From assembly GCA_026120185.1 (NCBI GenBank), contig JANUWF010001783.1, positions 2,449,001 through 2,513,000 of the forward strand: 64,000 bases of DNA. The letters are read 5' to 3'. Made by a program: the position numbers and the translations under genes. Under the pieces are notes generated by a model. It did no database searches. It worked only from the letters and a program-made list of their open reading frames with translations, and was not told where the DNA came from. The stretch is from Voacanga thouarsii. Lineage: Eukaryota; Streptophyta; Magnoliopsida; Gentianales; Apocynaceae. The stretch's first letter is position 1; each line of letters begins with the position of its first letter. Below are positions 37,381 to 48,409 of the stretch, in pieces.

Positions 37381-37384
<4 letters not shown>
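36368..37384 (+). repeat. 3' LTR of the gypsy element (1017 bp)
   Basis: TGATAAGATTC to ATCATATCA, with a TATA box at 36891-36898 and GC-rich modules at 36641-36686 and 36711-36770. The TA microsatellite continues at 37385. Confidence 0.92.
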
Positions 37385-37414
<30 letters not shown>

Positions 37415-37418
<4 letters not shown>

Positions 37419-38340
37419 ATACATCATATGATCAATATAATGCAAATATGAACTGGAATTAGTATGAGGGTTATTTATACGATCGAAATTCTATATATTA
37501 CGTTGTATTATATTTTATTTGGGTAATAAATGCAATTTTATGATTTTGTGATATGAAAGCACGTCAATACTAATTAAACCTCTCAAAGTAGTAAGCCTAA
37601 CAGAATCAATGTTAATTAAACTTAAACAAACACCATGATGATTATTTAAAATTTTTCACTGGCGAAATATTTCTTGCTATTAATTCGTAGCTAATAAGGA
37701 AGTAGCTAAGTATTGATAGAAATAAATATGTTTTCTTAGCAGAGTATCAAAAAAATTGAGGAAAATGATATTATCCATCACTAATCTGTCGCTATTCAGC
37801 GACGGATTAGTGACGGAATATATACAGCGAGGGATTAGAGAGGGATCAGTAATGGATTCAAAATTTATAACTTAAAACCATGCGGATGTTTTGAGCGAAA
37901 TTTAAAATTCAAAAATTCCATTGCTAATTCCTTTCCAATACAACACAATTAGCGAGGGAACAAAGAGGCAGTTAAAATCTCTGTTGACAATGCTCTTAGC
38001 TCTTCCCTCGCTGAATATGTCCCTCACTAATCGTACGCTATTTTGGGAGGGACTAGCTGAGGAATTATATTTATTTAAATCCCTCCCTAATAGCGAGGGA
38101 TTAGAGATGGATTTTGTCCTTCGCAAAACCCAACAACTATGACACCCTTGTTTCTCTCTTTCCTTCCATTGTATGCTTTCCCCTTTTCTCTGACTCAAAT
38201 TAATTCCCTCCCATTGTACTGGTGACCTTCCCTCCTCCTTGTCTGAACTACTGCCGAACCACCACCTAAGCGAAACTACAAATTTTTGAGCCGGCATTAC
38301 TTAGAGTTTTCCTGCAAGGACTGCCGCCACAGTGTCTCAT
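37415..38340 (+). other. CACTA left subterminal region, continued
   Basis: Non-coding. Between 37760 and 38120 lie many copies of TCGCTATT, GCGACGGATTAG and GCGAGGGATTAG in both orientations, the same words as at 21212-21720 and 62940-63488. This gives the CACTA element a long repeat-bearing left end, as expected for binding by its second protein. Confidence 0.85.
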
Positions 38341-38870
38341 CTCCTTCGTTGTCGCTGGAGCTTGGGCATCAGACCGGCACTGCCGCAAAATACAAGGTAG
38401 GTGATGGTATTCAATTTAGGACCTATATCATTCCCTCGTATTATTTTAGTTGTATTTGAGGTGATTTTTTTCTTTTTTTTTAAATTTTTAATATGACTAT
38501 GGTGATAGCTTAAGTTTCTATAAATACAACTTTACTTCTATAGTGGAAATTATTTTTTGGCTGGATTTATAATTCAAAATATTATTATTACATGTGTTGT
38601 TTTGTGTTGTGTTACCACTTTCAAATTTGGTAAAAGTTACGGCAAAAGGATTGTTGTATAGCTTATATTGAATCCTGGATTACATTATTTATCTTGTCCT
38701 ATATATGTAGGCTCATGACTAATAGGCTTCTAAATGGCATGTCATGGTGTATGATCTTTCTGGCCATATATGAATAATATGAGTAATGTATTCCAGTAGT
38801 GGGATATGGGAATAGACTTGTATTTTTGTGTTGTACGTGCATTAGATACTATTCTTGTACTTTGGCCTTC

Positions 38871-39137
38871 GATTGTGCTCTCATTATTTGTAATAATGTT
38901 GAATACTCCTTAATTTCTTTTAGATGATCAGAATTAATGGTGATTGACACAATGCTTTTGCTTTTCAAAATGAGAGTAACCCTGGTTTTTTGAAAGATCT
39001 CCAATTGATTATGCTCTCATTATTTGTAATAATGTTTGAATACTCCTTTATTTCTTTTGGATGGTCAGAATTAATGGTGACTGACAAAATACTTGTGCTT
39101 TTTAAAATAAGGGTAACCCTGGTTTTTTTTCTAAGTT
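38871..39137 (+). repeat. tandem duplication of a 136-bp unit
   Basis: Unit 1 is 38871-39006 and unit 2 39007-39137. Both contain CTCTCATTATTTGTAATAAT, a CAGAATTAATGGTGA block and GTAACCCTGGTTTTTT. Confidence 0.9.
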
Positions 39138-40335
39138 CACCGGTGGAACTTATGTTTTAAACTTTTCTGCCATTACTTATAGAAATATTAACTGATGTAT
39201 TTAGGTAAATTCATCATATACTCCATTTTTTCCTCTTCAATTGAGTCAATAAATATTTCGGTGAAGTTTAGTCATGCGTTGTTTTGCAATTATGTTTCTA
39301 CATGCCTAAGTGTAATTGTTTTCCTTGATATCTTTGACCTACTATTTAATGCTCTTTTTCACTTCTTTATTGGTTTTCCCCCCTTTAAATACCCAAACTG
39401 CATCTTTATTGGTTTCATGATCCTATTTTTTTCAAGTAGAATGCGAATTGCATTTTCATATAGGTATTTGGTTTCTATATCCTTGTAGTTGTGATGCTTC
39501 CTGTTATGATATCTTTCAGTCTATATTCGATCCTTATTAGAATGTCTTCAAGTGCATGTTTCAAATTATTTTAGGGGAAAATCCTCATTGGCCTAAATCA
39601 ACACCAGTCTATTTCCTTTACTTTAATTTTCAAGTAGAATGTGAAGAGATGGTGTATTTATATATTTTATGGACATGTTGTACTACATGAAGGTTAAGCC
39701 TTTTGTGTAAAGAAGTTATTTTTCCATCTTATATATGCATGAACCGAAAATGAGTTCAATCTGCCTAGAAAATACATTTTAACTATAGAATGCTATTTTC
39801 CTTGTGATTTTGTGTGAAAAATGAGGTGAATGTTGTGGTAATATGCACTACAATATGGAGCTGAGCTTATATTAGAAAATACCACGATTTGAAGTGGGAC
39901 ATAACTATGAAAATAGTGTGTTCTAAATAGAGGATTTATGGGTTGTATCTTAGAGCTCGGATGATAATTTTGCGAGCATGATTTTGATGAAAGGCTTGCT
40001 ATGAGTTGAATTATTGGCAAGCATGATTTTAAGTTTTATGTTTCTTTACTCCATTTTCTTGGTAAATGTGAAGTACTATCAAACTTATTATGTTATCTGT
40101 CATTTATTATTTTATCTGTCCAATGTAAAGAAGAAAAGCAAGTTTAATTCTTTATGTTATTATTACGCAGATGTTAGACATACAGTTGTCGATATTATTT
40201 GACTGGATAGACGAGCACTTCTAAGGTAAGAAAGCCCTCCAATTTCATCTTTAGAATCCGTGAGTGATGGGTGATCATTCCCTATGAGTGATGGGTCATC
40301 ATTCCCCATGGGTAATAGGTGATTACCCTCAAGTT

Positions 40336-41490
40336 AATATTGTTGATTAATTGTTATGAGATTATTTTGTGTGTTGTGTGTTTTTTATAATGAATGTTGG
40401 GTGAATTGAGGTAGCTTAGTGCTTGGGAAACGTTCAATTTATAAGGAAAACTCTGTCAAATTTTTTTTTTTAAAGAAAAATTAGAATACATAACTTCAAA
40501 CCTTTTTTTAGAGTTAGAACTTCAATGGGAAGCTCAATATAGATACTTACATCTTTAGAAATTTTGATTAAAATTATAGTAGCATTCTCTACTATACTGT
40601 TCACATATTTTGCCCCTGCAACAATGTTGTTGCTTTTTTTGTTCTATCGCATATATATTCACTTCCCATCACACATACAGTTGCCTTCCCGATGGTACTT
40701 TCATAATTCAATCTTTCTCCTTTAGTTCAAAAAATGTATAGTGATCACATAACTAGTCAAAAAAATATAGAAGAGGTATACTATTTTCGAAACTAATTGT
40801 CACCATATAATGAATATCTTAGGGTCCTTGACCTCCGCAGTCACCAAGTCCATCATACAAATTAGTCAAGTGGTAAATTGCTACACAGTTACCCAATATA
40901 GGATTCGAAACTCAAGCACAACTCTAGGTTGTAGTTGTCCACAACTTGCACACTTGAGTTCACAACTTCTAGTCACATAATGAATGAAAATCATTGTTCC
41001 AGATTAATCAATTGATCAACAAGTCAAGCTAGTAATTTAACCATAAAAATCAATCAACAGATCAAATATAAACTTAAGAGATATATAATTTATAATCTCA
41101 TTATTCAAGTTAGTATTGTTGATTAATTGTTATGAGATTATTTGTATTTTATGTGTTTTTTACAATGAATATTGGGTGAATTGAGGTGGCTTAGTGCCTG
41201 AAAAATGTTCAATTTATAGGGGAAACTCTGTCAATTTTTTTTAAAAAAAATTTAGAATATATAACTTTAAACCTTTTTTAGAGTTAGGACTTCAATGGAA
41301 AACTAAGAATAGATACTTGATAGTTGATAGTATTTCTACAGTATCATTATTCAATCTTTCTCCCATAATTCATAACGTGCATCTTAGGGTCTTTGACCTC
41401 CACAATCACTATGGTTCTTCATTCAAATTATACAAGTTCTAATAAGCTACACGGTTACTCAGGGTATGATTTAAAACTCAAGCACATGTA
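40336..41490 (+). repeat. direct repeat of about 215 bp plus a second shared block
   Basis: 40336-40553 and 41108-41323 share TTGTTGATTAATTGTTATGA, GGGTGAATTGAGGT and AGAGTTAG-ACTTCAATGG. The block 40822-40925 is similarly repeated at 41391-41490. The two segments sit about 770 and 570 bases apart in the same order, so a larger duplication with later loss is likely. Confidence 0.85.
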
Positions 41491-41514
41491 ATGTTTTTTT
41501 TAGATTAAATGTAG

Positions 41515-42501
41515 ATGGATGATCGTAGTTGGATGTATAGAAGACACGTACAAAGGATCAAAAGAATTACATCTGAGTTTGAACAAGAGTTCAAGCGATT
41601 CATTACTTATTGTTTGTCAACTGGTCAAGTATTAGTTATAAGGTGTCCATGTGGAAGGTGTAAAAACAAAGCATATTTGTCTCCTAATGAAGTGCAGCTA
41701 CACCTGTATAGATTTGGCTTTGTTGCTAATTATCGAGGATAGACTAGCCATGGTGAGGGTATTAATACATCACGGTCTGAGTTTGCTACAAGTATAACTT
41801 CAGTCGAGTCAGACTTTGATAATCAAATTCGAGATATGGTTATTGATGCAGTGGGACATAACTTTTCAATTGAACCTTCGTCATCTGAGTATGTTGAGCA
41901 ACCATCTAACCCGGAAGCTCAGAAATTTTATGATATGCTGAGAGCTTCAGAAACTCCTACATGGGATGGAAGTAAGAATTATAGTATGTTATCAGTTGTT
42001 TCTCAACTTTTAAATATTAATCTGAAAATAACATATTAGAAAAATGCTTTAATTAGGTGATGCAATTGATGAAGGAGGTATTACCAAGTGGTAATAAGCT
42101 TCCAAATGACTTCTATCAAATAAAGAAGTAAGTATCTGATCTTGGACTACCTGTTAAGAAGATAGATATCTGTCCAAATGGATGCATGCTCTATTGGAAG
42201 GCCGATAGTGATAGGAGGGATTGCAAATTCTGTGGTCATGACAAATATATGGAGAAGAAGAAAGTTGTAAAAGATAAACAACAAAAAGACATCCCTTTCA
42301 AGAAGTTGTATTACTTCCCATTAATAACCAGATTGCAGAGACTGCAGTGGAACACATGAGATGGAATTACGGAGAGTCGACCGGAAGAGGACATTATGAG
42401 TCATCCACGTGATGGTGAAGCTTGCAAACACTTTGACCATAGTCATCCTGAATTTGTAGCTGAAGTTCGGAATGTGCATTTTGGGTTGTGCACAGATGGG
42501 T
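41515..42501 (+). pseudogene. CACTA TNP2-like transposase, N-terminal part
   Basis: This enzyme cuts out and reinserts the element. The start is the transposase-associated domain: residues 1-75 contain WMYRRHVQR-type and RCPCGRCKN motifs (41515-41740). After a TAG at 41740 the same frame continues (SEFATSITSV, then NPEAQKFYDMLRASETP near 41900) up to 42039. A frameshift near 42020 leads to LMKEVLPSGNKLPNDFYQ and ICPNGCMLYW (near 42070-42190), then FCGHDKY and HPRDGEACKHFD. The piece ends at FGLCTDG (42500), where an Athila-type element is inserted; the continuation is at 55090. Further stops include the TAA at 42129. Confidence 0.92.
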
Positions 42502-42985
42502 TGATAGGGGCTAAATTAATCATATTTTTCCTAGTTATTTGAGGTTCTTTTGTGATACATTTTGTTCAATAACTAGTCATATTCCTTCATATTTGAGATT
42601 TTACCCTTAGAAAGGTATTTTGTTTATTATTTTAGATTTTTGGGGTAAAACAAAACAAAAACGTCACAAAACAGATTAGAGGCGGCGCCAGCTAGGACAG
42701 AGGAACTGGTGCCGGCCATGCACTGTTGACAAGAACTGTGAAACCCCAATTAAAACCAACCTTAGAGTAAGGGGGTCGGGATGCATATCATATTTTCTTG
42801 CATGCATAAATATATTTTTGTATGATTTTATGTGCTTTGGATATGTGATTTATAGGCTAGAAGGCTTAATTGTGCTTATTGAGTAAGAAGGGCAAAATGG
42901 TAATTTTGCTTGAGGTAGAAATAGGGAGATAGCTTGAGGATTAAATATGAAAAATATTTGGAAGAGAAAATAAGAACAAGAGTTT

Positions 42986-43052
42986 TTGTGATTTAGTGGT
43001 TAGAGCTTTGGAATAAACTCTTGAGGTTTTGAGTTCAAATTCCATCATTTGA
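42986..43052 (+). other. tRNA-like module (A box and B box), copy 2
   Basis: TGATTTAGTGG (42989-42999) and AGTTCAAATTCC (43032-43043), at the same place and spacing as at 28433-28500. Confidence 0.58.
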
Positions 43053-44644
43053 GTTTTAGCATGATTAAATTTTATTTTAGATAGGTAGGCTATTTTCGGC
43101 CCTTGCATGCCTTAGGGGGGAGTAGGAATGTTGTCCTAGGAGAGACATGAAAGGAATGTCCTAATCCTACTCTTGTGCCCTACAAAAATTCCTAAGGGAT
43201 TCAAACCATTTTTGTTCTCTAGCTTACCTTAATTCTTGATCAAATAAGTTGCTTAATTTATCTAAGCCAATTTATTTATAGAAAATTCCAGCAAGGTTCT
43301 GTGATTTTGAAGCTCCAAAAATGCCTCTTGGAGGATGGAATTTTAACTGAAAATGGGGAAGAGTTATAGAAGGTTCCCAAGAGAATTAATCTCTATGGTT
43401 GAACCTTCAAACTCCAACCTGTGTATTCATCTTCTTCATGTAGTAATCTGGAAAAATTTTCCAGCTTCTTGATCAGTCCAATTGTCAAAATCTTCAGTCA
43501 TCTTTCCCTCTCAAATACTGCCAGAAAAATAACTAATTTACTCAGCTTGAAGACTGAAAACTTTGGCCAAAATTCAGACTGCACAAAGCTGTGTAAACCA
43601 GAGAAAAATTATGGGCAGAATTCACAGCTTAATAGTCCAAAAACCAAGCTGTTTCTTCTAGACTTCAAACCAGTATTTCATCTCTGACTTTCCTCCATAA
43701 AAAAGGTTGGAAACCAGCCTTACAGTACCCTCCAATACCCCTTCAAACCTGCTGCAAATCAGATGGAGCATGGCAAAAAAAACTGCACGAAATTTCCAGC
43801 AAAACCTTCGAGCAAGCAACCAAAAATTCTAGCTTTGTTTCCTCCTCACCCTTATCTGAAACTCACACCATTTTTCTATAAAACTAACATTAGTCAGCCA
43901 TGGACTGAACTTCATCATCTCCACCATTGTTCTGCCTGAAAAGAGCTCCATGACTACCCCTTGAATCACTCCATCAATCACTTTAATTAAATCTTCAATT
44001 GGAGTTTAAAATTCCAGCAAATTATCCCATGAAAACCTCCATAGTTTAGGCTTCAAACAACCAGAAAAACTCCCACACATACTCTCTAAATTTCGGCCAT
44101 TCTAGAACCCATTCAAACATTATTCATCTCTACAAAATCCAAGCCAAACCAATCGGCCATTGAAGCTCCCAAAAGACCTCCTTCAACTAAGATATTCTTA
44201 CTATATTTGCTACCATAATTCACTCCATAAATTACTCCTTTTGAATTTCAAACAACTAGCTTTCCTTTTTCTCCCAAATCTGAAAATTTAATCACCAGAA
44301 TTCTCCAATACATTCGGCCACCCTCTCCAAGCAAAATTTCGGCCAGCTTTCCTCCATTCTCTCCAAACCACCAAGAACACCAAGAACACACACCACCATT
44401 CTCCAAGCTTAAGACCACTTTAAACCTCTTCAATCTTCTCCAAAAACTCTAGATCACATCTACTCACTCTCTTGAATCCATTTTTGCAATTTATAACATC
44501 AAACGCTGATATCAAGGTTCCACTTTCAGATCAAAAACCAGAATTTTCTTGAAGGCTCAAGAACACCCTTAAGGTAAACATGATCAATTATCTCCGTCTC
44601 CTTTCCTCTTCAACCTTTAATGAAACAAACTAATAAACTCTCTA

Positions 44645-44646
<2 letters not shown>

Positions 44647-44699
<53 letters not shown>
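44647..44699. repeat. (CT)n microsatellite
   Basis: About 26 CT units in copy 2 of the long LTR, at the same position as 30136-30177. Confidence 0.95.
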
Positions 44700-44701
<2 letters not shown>

Positions 44702-46225
44702 CCAAAATGGTTACTCCAACCATGGCCATTTTTCTTCTTCCTCCTTGGACGGATCAAGCCTTCCAAGCGTGAGGATTCTCTTGAAACGTCTTCAAGGTAG
44801 TCATCATTCAAGTAAGCCTCTTCAATCTTCTCTTTAAATTCTAGATTCATGTATTTTGGATGTTGTTGGAAAAGGATAGATTATGTTTGGAGATTGAGCA
44901 TGTGTTTATATGATGGAGTTGAGATTGAAGTATGAGGATGAATGTGTTTATATGATGGAGTTGGGATTGATGCATGCGGATGATTTATCTTGGTTGAATT
45001 TTATGATGTTTTAGGGTTTGTTGCATGCCTTCATGTCATGGGTAGTATGAATGATTAAGCATGATAGATATTATGTCACCTTTGGTGAATAGGGTTTTAT
45101 GTTCTTGTATCCTTGTTGAAGCCATGAAAATGATTATGTTTAGTGGAGTTTGGATCATGGGTTGGTAGTTATGGATCTATGCTTTTATTCATGATTTGGA
45201 TGGTTTGTTAATTGGTGCAGAGTGTATGTTCATGGTTAGCAATAGGAACTATGATAATGACTTTGATGTTCCTAATCTATTTAAGTTAGCCAATTTTACT
45301 TTATTAATAAAAATTAATATTATATTTTCTTCTGAAGATTTCGAAAACCCTAGGAAAATGTGGATTTGGATTGTTATATGAAATAATGATATTTTAACCA
45401 AATAAATGATATATTTTGTTAAAATTAAAGTATAAAAATATTATATATAATAATATTAAATAAAACCTTTTATATAAATAATCATGATAGATAAAATATT
45501 AATTTTGTAAGTCATATATTCATAAATACTAATAAAAATTTATTTATTATCCTTTAATGAAAATATATTAAAATTTACTTATTAATAATTTTATTTACCA
45601 ATTATTTTCTAACCATTAATTATTAATAGATTATTATTTTAAATAATATCATCTAGGACCTAGGACCCTTCATCAAACAAACCTTAGTTATTTTATTATC
45701 AAGCTAGATTTATTTTATAAAATCCTTTTTGATTAGGTAGCCTTAAAGTTTGGAACACTAGGGTCATGATTGTAGTAAGTTGAGCTAGAATTATTTGTGA
45801 AAGAAAATTTTGGCTTCAGTTTAATTATGGCTTGTGTTTACCCCAGGCAGGGGTTAGGTTAGCTTTTGGAGATCTTTGATTTATCTCGAGCAAAGGATCA
45901 GGTAAGCTCCTGTATAAAACTTGTTTGTTGTAAAAGGTTACTATGTCAAGCTAAACACGAAGTATGTGAACATTGATTTGGTAAAGGCAATTAAGGACTG
46001 TTGCCTTACTTGTTTCAGTCAAACCAATTATTTAAAAATTAATAAGCAGTTTTACTCAAACACCAAACTGTTTCTAAAACCAATTTTGACACGGACTTTA
46101 GAAACCCTTAATTGCCATTTTCAAGTAAAGCTATGTTTTATCAGTTTTCTCCTAAGTGAGATAAACTACGTTGTGTACTCAATAAGGGTAGGCTAGTAAT
46201 ACTAGTTTTGAAGAGCAAGAGTGAG

Positions 46226-46254
46226 TCTTCTGGCAGGAGGCCACCTCCAGAAGA
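46226..46254. other. conserved hairpin in the long LTR, copy 2
   Basis: Same 29 bases and pairing as 33205-33233. Confidence 0.6.
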
Positions 46255-46710
46255 TGAACTCAACTTGGAAAAGTGACAGTACTACTTAATCATGCCGGTC
46301 CGAGCTAGCAAGTTTTAGTCATGTGGACTGTGTTTTGTTTGGGTGTAGAGAAGGAGGAGTATCTTACCCGGTAGGCCGATCACCTACCTTTTGTCAGTCT
46401 GCACAAAGTGTGGCATTCTGACCATTGTATGGTTATGGGGCCCAACGTGTGGTAACCCATAGCTGCCCTTTTAAGTGGTTGATTTTATTGTACATGTATG
46501 GTTGGAAAAGCCAAAACGCCACTCTTGATTTTTAACATTGTCTATTGCTTGCCAGTACTTTTTCTTATGAAGTTCTTACACCTTGCATACATGAATTGCT
46601 TTCACTAAACAAGCAAAGCACACACGGACTTACTGAGATTTCTTATCTCATCACCCTTTTGCCATGTTTTCAGGTCGGTCTTACTGTGGACATGAGTAGA
46701 TAGTTTGTTG

Positions 46711-46977
46711 CTTGCTTTGAAGGCCTTGTGTTATTTTCTTTATGTATTGCTTTGAGAGGCGAGAGTATTCAATGTATTTGTGGATTTATCTTGAATTCTT
46801 GGATTGTAATAAGTTTCAATTTTAAAGTATTTTTTTATTTTTGTTTCTTGCTTTGAAGACCTTATGTTATTTTCTTTATGTATTGCTTTGAGAGGCAAGA
46901 GTATTCAATGTATTTGTGGATTTTTCTTGAATTATTAGATTGTAATAAGTTTTAATTAAGTATTGTTTTATTTTTGT
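46711..46977 (+). repeat. tandem duplication of a 136-bp unit, present only in copy 2 of the long LTR
   Basis: 46711-46846 and 46847-46977 share CTTGCTTTGA, TTATTTTCTTTATGTATTGC, AGAGTATTCAATGTATTTGT and TTGTAATAAGTTT. Copy 1 has one unit (about 33740-33880). Confidence 0.88.
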
Positions 46978-48157
46978 TTGTGTGACCTAATTATAAAGAC
47001 CCCTTGTCCTTTGGACGGGGTGACATCCCGGGCCCTATTGGGCCCAGGTAGTAGGGTGTTACACGAACTTCGAAGTTTTAGTAATCTGTGGAGTTTTAGT
47101 ATCTTCCAACTTTTACTCGGCCAAGAACACTGTACCTACGATTTTAGGCACTTCTTAAGCCTATAAATAGATGAAAAACACAAGGGAAAAGGGGGGAGAA
47201 TTCATTGATCATCATAGAAAATCACTCAATCTAAGGAGGAATTCTTCAATTCAAGGAGGATTGTACAAGAAGGTCTTCAAATGAAGAAGAATGAGGCTTG
47301 TCTATGAGTGCTTTGTTTTACTTTGTTTTCTTTTTCTTAAACAATGATATGTTAATTGTTTTATTATAATTCGACATTGTTTTATATATTCATGGTTTTT
47401 AGAGTTATTTGATCTTTTGATTAATTGATTGTTCTTCTTGGTATTTAATTACTTAGGCGTATTACGAGATTAATTGATTGTTTCTTCCCATTAACTTGCT
47501 TGAAAAAGAGGTTGATGGTGGTTTTAATTTATTAATTTTATATTTGTTGTCTCTTAACTTGCTTGAAAAAGAGGTTAATTGCGAAGAACAAAGTAATTAA
47601 AGGTTAATTGATGTCTGCCAGAATATGGATTCATTGGTTAGTTTCATGTTTTAAGTTTGCCAGAATATGGAAACTTAATCAAGGATTGTGTTTAATGCAT
47701 CTTTTGGGTGAATTAGTTGAGACATAATATGTGATGCTAATTTATCTAGGAGATAATGATTTCATGGATTGAAAAAGAAGTGAGTCTATCTTAATCCTTC
47801 ATGATGCCAAGGGAATAATTAGTTAGGATAACGATTGGATACTTTAATATCATATTTGTCTAAAGAATGGTTTGAATTACTTACTTCTCCATCCTTGACA
47901 TGTATATATTTTGTTTTATTTTATTTTATTTTTTATTTCATTTTCACTTTATTGAGTCGGTTAAACAATGAAAAAAAAGTGATTAATGTATACTTGTTCC
48001 TTAAGGATCGACACTCGTTTGAACAATATGCTCGATTAATGATGAGTACGCTTGCTCATATGTGTAATTTGGGGTTAACGTTTTAATTTAAATTGGATTG
48101 GAAATGTGCTTATTTTTTATATGATTTTTATACCCAAATCCGGACACATCATATTTT

Positions 48158-48175
48158 TGGCACCGTTGCCGGGGA
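48158..48175 (+). other. primer-binding site, tRNA-Asp type
   Basis: TGGCACCGTTGCCGGGGA, six bases after the LTR end. It differs at one base from the usual Athila primer site. Confidence 0.92.
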
Positions 48176-48409
48176 ACAATAGCATGAAAGCTTGGATTTT
48201 GTTGATTTAACCATGTAAATATGTAATTATGTATGATTGGTCTTTCCACAAAAAGGTACTATCTTTTGTATTTCATGTATTCTTGTACACTCTTGTAACC
48301 TAACCTAAGTTACTGACTTTTACTAACTTTGTAACTTTTTAATTTTGTTTTAGACAATAATTCTATTATCTAACTTGCTTCTTATTTTCTTAGGTGTTAT
48401 CATTGGTAC

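Larger units (their letters stand above)
22102..37384 (+). mobile_element. Ty3/gypsy retrotransposon, Reina-like, with nested insertions
   Basis: LTRs are 22102-23108 and 36368-37384. Between them come a tRNA-Met primer site, gag with a zinc knuckle, protease, RT, RNase H and integrase in gypsy order. Its target was a TA microsatellite, so the 5-bp duplication (TATAT) is consistent but not distinctive. Without the two insertions it contains (25057-26780 and 28182-33993), it is about 7.7 kb. The two LTRs differ at roughly one base in ten by eye, which points to an old insertion. The integrase tail (RGDGPFQVLAKVGENAYKID and TFNVSDLSPF) is like plant chromovirus Reina-type elements; no chromodomain is visible. 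Confidence 0.93.
38341..41514 (+). other. transposase 5' leader with probable introns
   Basis: A leader exon probably ends at 38396 (AAG before GTAGGTG). A 55-base exon at 40171-40225 is bounded by ACGCAG and GTAAGA. An acceptor TTTTTTTTAG ends at 41503, twelve bases before the transposase ATG at 41515. The middle exon begins with ATG and closes a 17-codon frame. These are motif-based guesses. The region also contains a tandem duplication (38871-39137) and a direct repeat (40336-40553 / 41108-41323). Confidence 0.5.
42737..47063. repeat. very long solo LTR-like repeat, copy 2 (4327 bp)
   Basis: TGTGAAACCCC to GGTGTTACA, flanked by AGAAC (42732-42736) and CGAAC (47064-47068). The related LTR at 53544 shows the uninterrupted target. 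It matches 28182-33993 along its length, including the tRNA-like module (42986-43052), the (CT)n run (44647-44699), the hairpin (46226-46254) and the GGACGGGG-GACATCC end. It differs by a tandem duplication at 46711-46977. No coding region is present. Confidence 0.88.
42502..48151 (+). repeat. 5' LTR of the Athila-type element, interrupted
   Basis: TGATAGGGGC to CACATCA. After removal of 42737-47068 it is about 1318 bp. Compared with the 3' LTR it lacks about 221 bp near the junction (3' LTR 53780-54000), taking two of three GC-rich modules. One module remains (42681-42718). TATA box at 47162. Confidence 0.9.

Noticed and set aside
37902..38297. 131-residue minus-strand frame
   Set aside because: Lies across the CACTA subterminal repeats and leader; shows no family resemblance and runs against the transposase direction.
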